This document shows, in pieces, positions 1 through 7,242 of a DNA stretch of 55,279 nucleotides. Under the pieces are notes generated by a model. It was not told the DNA's origin and did no database searches. It saw only the letters and a program-made list of their open reading frames with translations. The stretch is from NCBI RefSeq assembly GCF_030696665.1, contig NZ_JAUYRV010000043.1:1-55279 (forward strand), given 5' to 3'. Source of the stretch: Novosphingobium sp. GTDB lineage: Bacteria; Pseudomonadota; Alphaproteobacteria; Sphingomonadales; Sphingomonadaceae. Every line of letters starts with the position of its first letter. Position 1 is the first letter of the stretch. Both the position numbers and the translations under genes were made by a program.

Positions 1-19
1 ACAGCGCGGCGAACCTTGA

Positions 20-562
20 GATAAAGTTCCACTCTCTTCACCCTCCGCCTCCGCGCAAAGGCGAAGGTCTAGCAGGAGTGGCCCCTTTTTAATCCGGTGC
101 TACCGTCCGATGAATGGCCCCTTTTATTGCCGGTGTTCTCAGGTCGGTGTTGCCGACGGCTTTACGGTCCCACGGCATCTGCCGGGCGACGGCAGTGGTT
201 CTTGCTCGTTCGTGGTCGGACCTGGCGTTTCGCTGCCCCGCGACGTTTTGGCGTTGGCCGAGATCCTTGGCGGCCTTGCCATCACTGCGGCTCGAAATCT
301 GGCAGGCCCGAGAGACGGGCCAGCCAAGCCGGTCCTGTCCGAGCGACAGAGACAATGCGTCTTATGGAATGCCCGCGGAATGTCGGCAGAAGATACCGCC
401 ATTATCCTCGGGATAAAGGAATCAACGGTCATCAAACACCTGCAAGCTGCCCGTGAACGCTATAATGTCCACAGCAGCCAGGTACTGATCTTGTGCACGC
501 TTTATGACGGGCTGATTTGCCTTGCGGACGTGTTTCGGTGGTGGAACAACCCGCACATGTGA
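20..562 (+). pseudogene. LuxR-family quorum regulator, N-terminally truncated
   Basis: The reading frame opens at base 20 after an in-frame TGA at 17-19; the first ATG is at 110. From 110 it encodes 150 residues. Residues about 13-60 (GVADGFTVPRHLPGDG and onward) resemble only the second half of the autoinducer-binding domain. Residues about 75-135 are a LuxR C-terminal helix-turn-helix (LSERQRQCVLWNARGMS, then IKESTVIKHLQAARERY). A normal LuxR is about 240 residues, so roughly the first 80-90 are missing and the ligand pocket would be incomplete. An imperfect 28-base duplication (76-103 and 113-140) lies at the break point, which suggests rearrangement. It sits 117 bp upstream of luxI in the same direction, the usual partner position. 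It may be dead, or act as a ligand-independent DNA-binding protein. The start is uncertain. Confidence 0.7.
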
Positions 563-603
563 CTCGCAGCCCGTCATTTCTGGTCCGTAATTCCGGATTT
601 GCC

Positions 604-621
604 ATTCCAAGATCTTGGAAT
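604..621. promoter_or_regulatory. 18-bp perfect palindrome upstream of luxI (lux-box candidate)
   Basis: The sequence ATTCCAAGATCTTGGAAT is a perfect inverted repeat lying between luxR and luxI, 58 bp before the luxI start. Size and position fit a LuxR operator. Assignment to LuxR is inference. Confidence 0.5.
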
Positions 622-648
622 ACCGCTGTGGGCTTGCCCGTGATTTGA

Positions 649-678
649 TGGCCACCTCTCAACTGCACGAGGTGGCCA
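649..678 (+). promoter_or_regulatory. Stem-loop sequestering the luxI ribosome-binding site
   Basis: TGGCCACCTC (649-658) pairs perfectly with GAGGTGGCCA (669-678), leaving a 10-nt loop. The right arm contains GAGG, the only good Shine-Dalgarno for the ATG at 680, and the stem ends one base before that ATG. Folding in the mRNA would hide the ribosome-binding site, so translation control by heat, an RNA or a protein is possible. The pairing is seen; the function is inferred. Confidence 0.6.
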
Positions 679-679
679 A

Positions 680-1297
680 ATGTCTTTGCAATCCCTGAGC
701 GCTCTTGACGACGAGCATGTCTTTCGAAAAATGTTTGATGCGCGAAAGCGCGTTTTCGTTGATTTGCTGCGCTGGGATCTCCCGGTGCTGGCCGACAAAT
801 ACGAGCTGGATCGGTACGACAACCCAGAGGCCGACTACTTGATCCTCGTGGATGAATGTGGCGAGCACCGCGCGTCGACCCGTCTGCTGCGGACGGATCG
901 CCCCCATATCCTGAGCGAGCTGTTCCCGGTGCTTTGTCCAGGGCCAATTCCGTCAGGCCCCACGACACGAGAGATCACCCGCTTCTGCCTCGATCCACGT
1001 CTCCCCACGCCGCAAAGGCGGGTTGCCCGCAACGAATTGGTGACAGCGCTTGTGCACCATGCGCTCGGCCACGGCATCACGCACTACACAGGCGTTGCGG
1101 GACTTGCCTGGTTTCGGCAGGTGAGAACATTCGGGTGGGACTGCCGGGCGCTCGGGAAGGCAGTTGCACATGCAGGCCAGACGCTCGTGGCGCTGCACAT
1201 CCGGATCGATCACGAGACAACCCAGGGCCTCAAACAGGCAGGATGCTACGCGCAATCTTCACGCATACTCTCAGGTGCGATGGGAGGCTTTGCATGA
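680..1297 (+). CDS. luxI: Acyl-homoserine-lactone synthase, LuxI family
   Basis: This 205-residue protein has the full LuxI signature. R24, F26, W32, D44 and D47 form the N-terminal R..F...W...D..D pattern that binds S-adenosylmethionine. R68 and R71 follow, and E98/R101 sit in the EITRF motif. Length is typical (190-220). It would make an N-acyl-homoserine lactone from SAM and an acyl-ACP in the cytoplasm; the acyl chain cannot be read from sequence. The ATG at 680 is preceded by GAGG, which lies in a stem-loop. The stop overlaps the start of the dioxygenase gene (ATGA at 1294), so the two are translationally coupled. The partner LuxR upstream is truncated, so response may depend on a regulator elsewhere. 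Confidence 0.93.
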   Translation: MSLQSLSALDDEHVFRKMFDARKRVFVDLLRWDLPVLADKYELDRYDNPEADYLILVDECGEHRASTRLLRTDRPHILSELFPVLCPGPIPSGPTTREITRFCLDPRLPTPQRRVARNELVTALVHHALGHGITHYTGVAGLAWFRQVRTFGWDCRALGKAVAHAGQTLVALHIRIDHETTQGLKQAGCYAQSSRILSGAMGGFA

Positions 1298-2160
1298 AAG
1301 CCGACCAGACGACCCCGTGGTTCGAGGCGCTGATGCGCGACGGCTTTTGCATCATCCCTGACCTTTTGCCGCAAAGCGTTCTTTGCGGACTGACCAACGA
1401 TCTGGCAGACGCCTTTGCAAATACACCCTTTGGGCAAGGCCATTTCTACGGCTTTCGCACCAAACGCTTCGGGAGCTTGCTCAAGCGGTCCAGGCACGCT
1501 GCGGACCTGGTGATGGAGCCAACCATCCTGGCGCTGGCCGACGCCGTTCTGGGCCCGGCCTGCGACACGATACAGCTCAACGTCGCGCAGGCCATTGCCG
1601 TTCATCCAGGCGAGCGCCAGCAATTCCCGCACCGTGACCACGACATGTGGCCTGGTCTAAAAGGCCCGCACGAATACCTGCTGAACGTTATCTGGCCGCT
1701 GGACAGGTTTACGCAACACAATGGTGCGACGCGCATCTATCCAGGCTCGCATCGCGTGCTTTCAGCCGATCATTCATGCATGTCCGATCCGGTCTGTGCC
1801 GCATGCCCTCCCGGCTCAGCCATTTGCTTCCTGGGCTCCACGCTCCACGGTGCCGGTGCCAATACCTCGCAAGATGTTCGGCGCGCGGTCGTGATCGGCT
1901 ATAGCCTGGGATGGTTGAAGCCCTACGAGAACCTTTGGCTGGCTTACCCGCCCGCAATCGCGCGCAACTTTCCGCCCGAGCTCGCTGCTTTGGCAGGTTA
2001 CGCCCAGCATCGGCCAAACCTGGGTAACTTTGAAGGCCAATGTCCGTCGGTGCTGCTGGGTCGCGAAGTGTCTGTCCCGCTGGGCGCAATTGACGCTCTA
2101 AGGCCCGACCAAGCGGCCATGATCGCAGCGTTTGCCCACAGCCAGGTGACGCGTCCGTGA
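1294..2160 (+). CDS. phyH: Phytanoyl-CoA dioxygenase (PhyH) family protein
   Basis: This 288-residue protein belongs to the Fe(II)/2-oxoglutarate-dependent PhyH family. H113 and D115 (FPHRDHDMW) and H185 (GSTLHGAG) would form the iron-binding facial triad, and R196/R197 are candidates for 2-oxoglutarate binding. The start overlaps the luxI stop by ATGA, and a longer frame running back through luxI is a shadow. A phyH gene directly after luxI is, to my knowledge, a recurring arrangement in Novosphingobium, which suggests the enzyme modifies or degrades the acyl signal or a precursor; that role is inference. Its stop overlaps the GTG of the next regulator gene. Confidence 0.85.
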   Translation: MKADQTTPWFEALMRDGFCIIPDLLPQSVLCGLTNDLADAFANTPFGQGHFYGFRTKRFGSLLKRSRHAADLVMEPTILALADAVLGPACDTIQLNVAQAIAVHPGERQQFPHRDHDMWPGLKGPHEYLLNVIWPLDRFTQHNGATRIYPGSHRVLSADHSCMSDPVCAACPPGSAICFLGSTLHGAGANTSQDVRRAVVIGYSLGWLKPYENLWLAYPPAIARNFPPELAALAGYAQHRPNLGNFEGQCPSVLLGREVSVPLGAIDALRPDQAAMIAAFAHSQVTRP

Positions 2161-2786
2161 GCCCGGCTCACGTACACGAACCGACTTACGCGGCGATAAA
2201 GCAACGCTTGCTCGCCGGCGAGTGGCCGCCGGGCAGCAGGTTGGAGAGCGCGCGGATCGCCGATGAGACCGGCGTTAGCATGACCCCGGTCCGCGACAGC
2301 CTCAATCGCCTCGTGGGAGAGCGGTTGGTCGACTTGCAGCCGGGGTTCGGGTTTCATGTGCCACACCTTGGCGCACTGGAATTGCGCGAATTGCTTGACC
2401 TCAATCTCGCGCTGCTGCGCATGGCGATCCGCAAGGTTAATCGGCCCATCCCGTTGCAAGTTTGTACAGATGCTGCAGATGCTGCAGATGCTGCGCTGAA
2501 GACTGCATGGCTGTTTAGCGCAATCGCTCGCAGCTGTGGCAATCAGGCGTTGGAAGATGCGATCGATGCGCTCAATAGCCGCTTGCACGCCTTGCGCAGG
2601 ACCGAACACAAAGTCTTGTCAGACACCGGCTCGGAATTGCAGTTTCTCGAGGATACCTGCAAACTACGCAAGCTGCGTGAACTTGAGCCGGCCTTGCGGC
2701 ATTATCACACCCGGCGCAGCCGCGCTGCACCCCAGCTGCTGGCCGTGTTCGAACACACTGCGACAGACCGCCGGCCAGGCGCGTAA
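2157..2786 (+). CDS. GntR-family transcriptional regulator (FCD-like)
   Basis: This 209-residue protein has an N-terminal GntR winged helix (residues about 8-68: YAAIKQRLLAGEWPPGSRL, then RIADETGVSMTPVRDSLNRL). A short alpha-helical C-terminal region resembles a reduced FCD effector domain. It starts at GTG 2157, which overlaps the phyH stop (GTGA), so it is the third gene of the luxI operon. An in-frame triplication of GATGCTGCA (about 2468-2494) gives the peptide DAADAADAA at the junction of the two domains. The ligand is unknown. Control of the adjacent genes is plausible but not shown. Confidence 0.85.
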   Translation: MSPAHVHEPTYAAIKQRLLAGEWPPGSRLESARIADETGVSMTPVRDSLNRLVGERLVDLQPGFGFHVPHLGALELRELLDLNLALLRMAIRKVNRPIPLQVCTDAADAADAALKTAWLFSAIARSCGNQALEDAIDALNSRLHALRRTEHKVLSDTGSELQFLEDTCKLRKLRELEPALRHYHTRRSRAAPQLLAVFEHTATDRRPGA

Positions 2787-3018
2787 AGTTCGATGCTCCA
2801 GACTCTTGTCAAGGTCCTGCAATCAGGGCATATTTGGGCAAGGCAGCGCTGTTGCTGGCGTCAGCTGCCCGGAATCATTTCCGCCAGGCATCAAACACGC
2901 AGGTCCCTGGCGGACATGCGGTTGGTCATGCACAAGTGCACGATCGGCATAGCCCTGATTCCGATGCGCGCCGGTGTGATTGCCGGTCGTCCCGGATTGT
3001 GCCCGCCTCGGTGCCGAC

Positions 3019-3549
3019 GTGTCCTCTTCCCGATATCGGCAGGTTCTCAAGCCCGCGAGCGATGGTCTTTTCGACAAAGTCTACCGCAAAGAGCAACCAC
3101 GGTTGAAGCGCTACTTCGACTGGAAAGCCGGCCCGGAGGTGTCGCAGGATCTCGTGCAGGATGTCTTTGCCCGAGCTTTGTCCGGCGATCAGCGTGACCA
3201 GCTTGAAAATCCAACAGGTTATCTGTGGCGGATCGCGCAAAACCTGCTGGTTGACACGGTCCGAAAACGCAAGCGGCAACCGGCAGAGGTCGAATTCGAT
3301 GAAGCGCAGCATTGGCAACCTGCCCCTGACCAGACCGCAACACTTGAAGCAGCACAGCTACAGCGTCGCTATGAGAAGGCTTTGACCGCCATGCCGACAA
3401 GAACGCGGGAGGTATTTCTGATGCACCGCTTTGATGAGCGCACGTACAAGGAGATTGCACGCGCGCTCGGCATCACATGTGCGGGGGTCGAATATCACAT
3501 GTCCAAAGCGCTTATCCATCTGGCCGGGCAGCTCGGCGTCGAACGATGA
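3019..3549 (+). CDS. ECF sigma factor, FecI type
   Basis: From GTG 3019 this encodes 176 residues. The sigma-2 region (LFDKVYRKEQPRLKRYF, QDLVQDVFARAL, then GYLWRIAQNLLVDTVRK) and the sigma-4 helix-turn-helix (MPTRTREVFLMHRFDERTYKEIARALGI) are intact. An upstream TTG at 2980 is also possible; the shorter form starts nearer the usual beginning of the family. It overlaps the FecR-like gene by ATGA at 3546. In this arrangement the sigma factor is held by FecR and released when the TonB receptor binds its ligand; here the ligand is probably the lasso peptide made opposite. Confidence 0.88.
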   Translation: MSSSRYRQVLKPASDGLFDKVYRKEQPRLKRYFDWKAGPEVSQDLVQDVFARALSGDQRDQLENPTGYLWRIAQNLLVDTVRKRKRQPAEVEFDEAQHWQPAPDQTATLEAAQLQRRYEKALTAMPTRTREVFLMHRFDERTYKEIARALGITCAGVEYHMSKALIHLAGQLGVER

Positions 3550-4595
3550 GCGGCCAGCGGGGGAGCGGGCAGCGGGGGAGCGGGCAGGGGGGGAGCGGCC
3601 AGGGCGGAGGGCAAGGGCAAGAGCCTGCCGATGCTGCCGAGCAGGCCGCGCAGTGGTTTGCCACGATGCGCGGACCCCAAGCGGGCGCAAGAACGCCACA
3701 GTTCGAGGCTTGGCTCAATCAGGGGGCGCACAATCGCGAGGCGTTCGCCCGCATCTGCAAGATTTTTGATGATAGCCTCGTCCTGCGCTCGTCAGCACAC
3801 TATGGGCCCTTGCGCCAGCGCAGATCATTGAGGGACATGCGCCAAGTGTTGGTGTCCGGAGCGATTGCTGCGTGTCTGGCGCTCGCCGTTTTCGTGGGGC
3901 TGGTGCCTGCTTCCATGCTGCCGTGGTCGAGCACGCCCACGGGGCAGACGCATATGCTGCTTGAGACGGCACCGCGCACGATGCGCACATTTGCGCTGCC
4001 CGGCGGCGGCGCAGTCACGCTCGATCGGGCAAGCAAGGTCATTGTCGGGTCGCGTGATGGAACCTCGACGATCAAACTGGTAATGGGTCGGATGCAATTG
4101 AACGCGCTGGACAGCGCACAGACCTACACGATAGCGGCCGGAGCGAACACCATAACGGCGCGAGCTGCGTTGATGGATGTAACTCTTGCCGTGCATCAAG
4201 CACCGCGCGTTCGCCTTTACATCGGTGAGGCCGAAGTTCAGCCTCTGCTCCAAAATGCAGCCTATCGTATCCAAGGCCAGCGCCTGCCGGTTGGACGTCC
4301 CTTGCGCTTGCTGCATGGACGGATCGGCAACGCGGGGCCAAGCTTTGTTACCAACGAGAAGGATTGGCCGTCGGGGTGGGGTCAGTATCGCGCCATTGCG
4401 ATCTCCCGGCTCGTCAGCATCGCCAATAGCTATGCAGAAAAACCCATCGTCATCGATGATCCCGCGATTGGCACCATGTCGGTGTCAGGGCGCTTCCGCT
4501 TTACCGATACATCTGCCCTTGCGGCTAACCTTGCGACTGTATTTGGCTTCCAGGTCACCGAGAGGCCTGACGGACTGCACTTGCGCCAGAATTGA
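3546..4595 (+). CDS. FecR-type anti-sigma factor / transmembrane signal transducer
   Basis: This 349-residue protein has a FecR N-terminal domain (residues about 27-70: AEQAAQWFATMRGP, FEAWLNQGAHNREAFARI), one membrane helix near residues 100-122 and a periplasmic FecR domain (LPGGGAVTLDRASKV, GRMQLNAL). The C-terminal part resembles an STN-like fold that would contact the receptor signalling domain. The first 23 residues are a low-complexity Gly/Ser/Gln tract from repeated GGGAGCGGGCAG-like units (3550-3610). These are unusual for FecR and probably arose by slippage. The ATG at 3546 overlaps the sigma-factor stop; a longer frame from 3477 lies inside the sigma gene and is not needed. Confidence 0.88.
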   Translation: MSGQRGSGQRGSGQGGSGQGGGQGQEPADAAEQAAQWFATMRGPQAGARTPQFEAWLNQGAHNREAFARICKIFDDSLVLRSSAHYGPLRQRRSLRDMRQVLVSGAIAACLALAVFVGLVPASMLPWSSTPTGQTHMLLETAPRTMRTFALPGGGAVTLDRASKVIVGSRDGTSTIKLVMGRMQLNALDSAQTYTIAAGANTITARAALMDVTLAVHQAPRVRLYIGEAEVQPLLQNAAYRIQGQRLPVGRPLRLLHGRIGNAGPSFVTNEKDWPSGWGQYRAIAISRLVSIANSYAEKPIVIDDPAIGTMSVSGRFRFTDTSALAANLATVFGFQVTERPDGLHLRQN

Positions 4596-4698
4596 AATAT
4601 ATTTTCAAACGTAACTAAGGTCCGGTCTTCGCTCAGCGTCAATCCCCTTATCCACCGCACCACCAAATGCGTGCGGAACACGAATGAGGGATTGAACC

Positions 4699-7242
4699 AT
4701 GACGTCCACGACTCGCCTTCTCGCTGCCCTGCTCGGTGGCGCTGCAATGCTGCCGCCGCATGCCGCCGTCGCGCAAGACGCGCGCATCACTTTCGATCTT
4801 GCCGAGCAGGATCTGGGTAGCGCGTTAATGGCCGTGGCCGCAAAAGCCGGGTGGCAGATTTACGCACCCACCGAAGCTGTCGCGGGCTTTCGTGTTCCTG
4901 CATTGCGCGGTATGATGACCGTGGAGCAGGCTGTCGGCACGCTGCTCGTCGGCACCGGACTCTCGGCAAGCTTTTCCAACCGTACAATCCTTATTCGGCC
5001 AGCCCGGAATGGGTTGTTGCAACCCGCTGGTGAAACGCCAATCGTGGTCACCGGCTCCCTGATCCGCGGCGCCGACGTCGCAGCGCCTGTGATCAAACTA
5101 TCGCGTGACCTGATCGTGGCGGCAGGTCAGATCGACACCGGCGAAGCTGTACGGGCTTTGCCGCAAAACTTCAGTGGCGGACAGAACCCGGGCGTCGGGA
5201 CTGGCGCGGGCCTGATCAACACCAATGTCAATTCTGCCGCGAGCGCAAACTTGCGTGGGCTTGGTCCTGACGCAACGCTCACCTTGCTAAATGGTCACCG
5301 GCTTCCCTATGATTCTGCTTTTGGCGGGGTCGACATCTCGGCCATTCCTGTCGCGGCGCTGGAGCGCATCGAGGTCGTTCCCGATGGCGCATCGGCGCTG
5401 TATGGTTCGGACGCCGTAGCAGGCGTGGTCAATGTCATCTTGCGCCGCGACTATTCGGGTCTGGCGACATCGGCGCAGGTCGGAGCAGCCAGCGATGGCG
5501 GCTATTTTCGCCAGCAAGCCGACGCTGTAGCAGGCACGCGCTGGTCGGGTGGCGGGGCGATGCTGGCCTATGACTTTGCACACAATGCACAGCTTGCAGC
5601 CGGTCAGCGCAGTTACACCCGGTCACTTGATCCCCAGGCCTCGCTTTATCCCGCGCAGACTCGCCATGCCGGGATTGCTAGCGTGCATCAGGCGCTCGGC
5701 GAGAGGTGGGCGTTCAATGTCGATGCGCTTTTGTCGCGCCGTACTTCCACAACGATCGGAGGTACTGCGGCGGCCCGCTATGTTTTTGCGCCGCGCGTCT
5801 CGACCTTTTCGGTTGCCCCGGAACTGAGTTTTGATGCCGGGGGTGCCTGGACGGTAAAGCTGTTGGGTGCCTATGGCAACGACCGGACCCGGTACAGTAC
5901 CTCCTTTGCGCCTGCCGGAGGAACTGCCAGCGTCACTTCTGGGTGTTATTGCAATGACGCTGCCTCTGCCGAGTTCATTGCCAGCGGGCCGATGTTCGCA
6001 CTCTCGGGCGGATCTGCCCAGCTGGCAGTGGGCGGCGGCTATCGGGACAATGGCATGAAATTCAGCCGTATTGTCAATGGCACTACGCAGCAGACGTTCG
6101 ATGTTTCACGCCACAGCTACTTTGCCTTTGGGGAAGTCTACCTGCCGTTTGTCGGCCCGCACTCAGACATCCCTGGCGTCAAGCGCCTGATCCTTACCGG
6201 CGCACTACGCTATGAGGATTATCCCGGCATGGCGCGGCTTGCAACGCCACGACTTGGCCTGATCTATGCACCTGCAACCGACTTGACGCTCAAGGCCTCG
6301 TGGGCGCGCTCTTTCAAGGCGCCGACGCTCTACCAGCAATATGTCGGGTATCAGGCCTACCTGTTGCCGGCCGCAGCCTTCGGTGCAGGGTCCGTTGGCC
6401 AGACGGTCATGTATACCAGCGGGGGCAATCCCGATCTCAAACCCGAGCGGGCGCGCAGCTGGACCGCTGGCTTTGTCCTGAAGCCTGCGGGCATCCCGGG
6501 GTTGTCGCTTGAGGGCAGCTACTTCAACATCCGCTATCGCGACAGGGTCGTGCAGCCTATCGCCGGCTCGATCGCCGCTGCATTCACCGATCCAGGATAC
6601 GCCTCGCTGATCGACCGCGATCCGTCCGCGAGCCTGCTGGCCGACCTCGTGGCCGCTGCCCAGCTTGGCCTGCAGAACTTTTCGGGGCTGCCTTACAATC
6701 CCGCCAATGTCGTCGCGCTGGTTGATAACCGCAATCTCAATGTCGCGATCCAGCACATCCAGGGATTGGATGCGGCGCTAAGCTGGCGCCGTGAGCTTGG
6801 CGCAGAGCGGTCCATCTCCTTCAATCTTGCCGGCGCATGGCTCGACAGCGGACAGCAGGTGAGCGAAGACCTGCCGCAGACCAGCTTGTCGGGCACGCTA
6901 TTCAATCCGCCTGAGATCCGCGCGCGCGCCAGCGTCAGCTATCGGTCGCAGCAGTTTACGGGGTCTGCTTTCCTCAACTACAGCGGCGCGCTGTCGGATC
7001 GCCGTTTTGCCTTGCCTGCACGCATCGCGCCGCAGGCCACGCTCGATCTTGCTCTGCGCTACACAGCGCTCCACGCCAGCGCTGAGGAACCCGGCCTTGC
7101 CTTGTCTGTGGTCGTCAACAATGCGTTGAACAAGCAGCCACAGGCAATTCGAACGACTGGGCCAACCGATACGCCTTACGACTCGACAAACTATTCGCCG
7201 ATCGGACGGTTTGTCGCCGTCGGGATTTCGAGGCGCTGGTAA
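4699..7242 (+). CDS. TonB-dependent receptor with STN signalling domain (lasso-peptide uptake candidate)
   Basis: This 847-residue outer-membrane protein starts with a signal peptide ending near AAVAQ. An STN domain follows (residues about 28-100: ITFDLAEQDLGSALMAVAAKAG), then a TonB box/plug region (PIVVTGSLIRGADV) and a 22-strand barrel ending in an aromatic residue (GISRRW). GAGGG lies 8 bp before the ATG. The STN domain marks it as a transducer type that signals to FecR and FecI encoded just upstream. Its TAA overlaps the ATG of the isopeptidase. In astexin-type clusters, as I know them, this receptor neighbours the isopeptidase and is thought to import the lasso peptide; substrate assignment here is inference from that order. 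Confidence 0.9.
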   Translation: MTSTTRLLAALLGGAAMLPPHAAVAQDARITFDLAEQDLGSALMAVAAKAGWQIYAPTEAVAGFRVPALRGMMTVEQAVGTLLVGTGLSASFSNRTILIRPARNGLLQPAGETPIVVTGSLIRGADVAAPVIKLSRDLIVAAGQIDTGEAVRALPQNFSGGQNPGVGTGAGLINTNVNSAASANLRGLGPDATLTLLNGHRLPYDSAFGGVDISAIPVAALERIEVVPDGASALYGSDAVAGVVNVILRRDYSGLATSAQVGAASDGGYFRQQADAVAGTRWSGGGAMLAYDFAHNAQLAAGQRSYTRSLDPQASLYPAQTRHAGIASVHQALGERWAFNVDALLSRRTSTTIGGTAAARYVFAPRVSTFSVAPELSFDAGGAWTVKLLGAYGNDRTRYSTSFAPAGGTASVTSGCYCNDAASAEFIASGPMFALSGGSAQLAVGGGYRDNGMKFSRIVNGTTQQTFDVSRHSYFAFGEVYLPFVGPHSDIPGVKRLILTGALRYEDYPGMARLATPRLGLIYAPATDLTLKASWARSFKAPTLYQQYVGYQAYLLPAAAFGAGSVGQTVMYTSGGNPDLKPERARSWTAGFVLKPAGIPGLSLEGSYFNIRYRDRVVQPIAGSIAAAFTDPGYASLIDRDPSASLLADLVAAAQLGLQNFSGLPYNPANVVALVDNRNLNVAIQHIQGLDAALSWRRELGAERSISFNLAGAWLDSGQQVSEDLPQTSLSGTLFNPPEIRARASVSYRSQQFTGSAFLNYSGALSDRRFALPARIAPQATLDLALRYTALHASAEEPGLALSVVVNNALNKQPQAIRTTGPTDTPYDSTNYSPIGRFVAVGISRRW

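Noticed and set aside
856..2160. A 434-codon frame running through luxI into phyH
   Set aside because: The first 146 codons are luxI in another frame and show no family signal. The PhyH domain and the ATGA junction support a start at 1294.
4605..4698. AT-rich stretch before the STN receptor as an ECF-type promoter
   Set aside because: No clear -35/-10 pair for a FecI-type sigma factor could be read with confidence.
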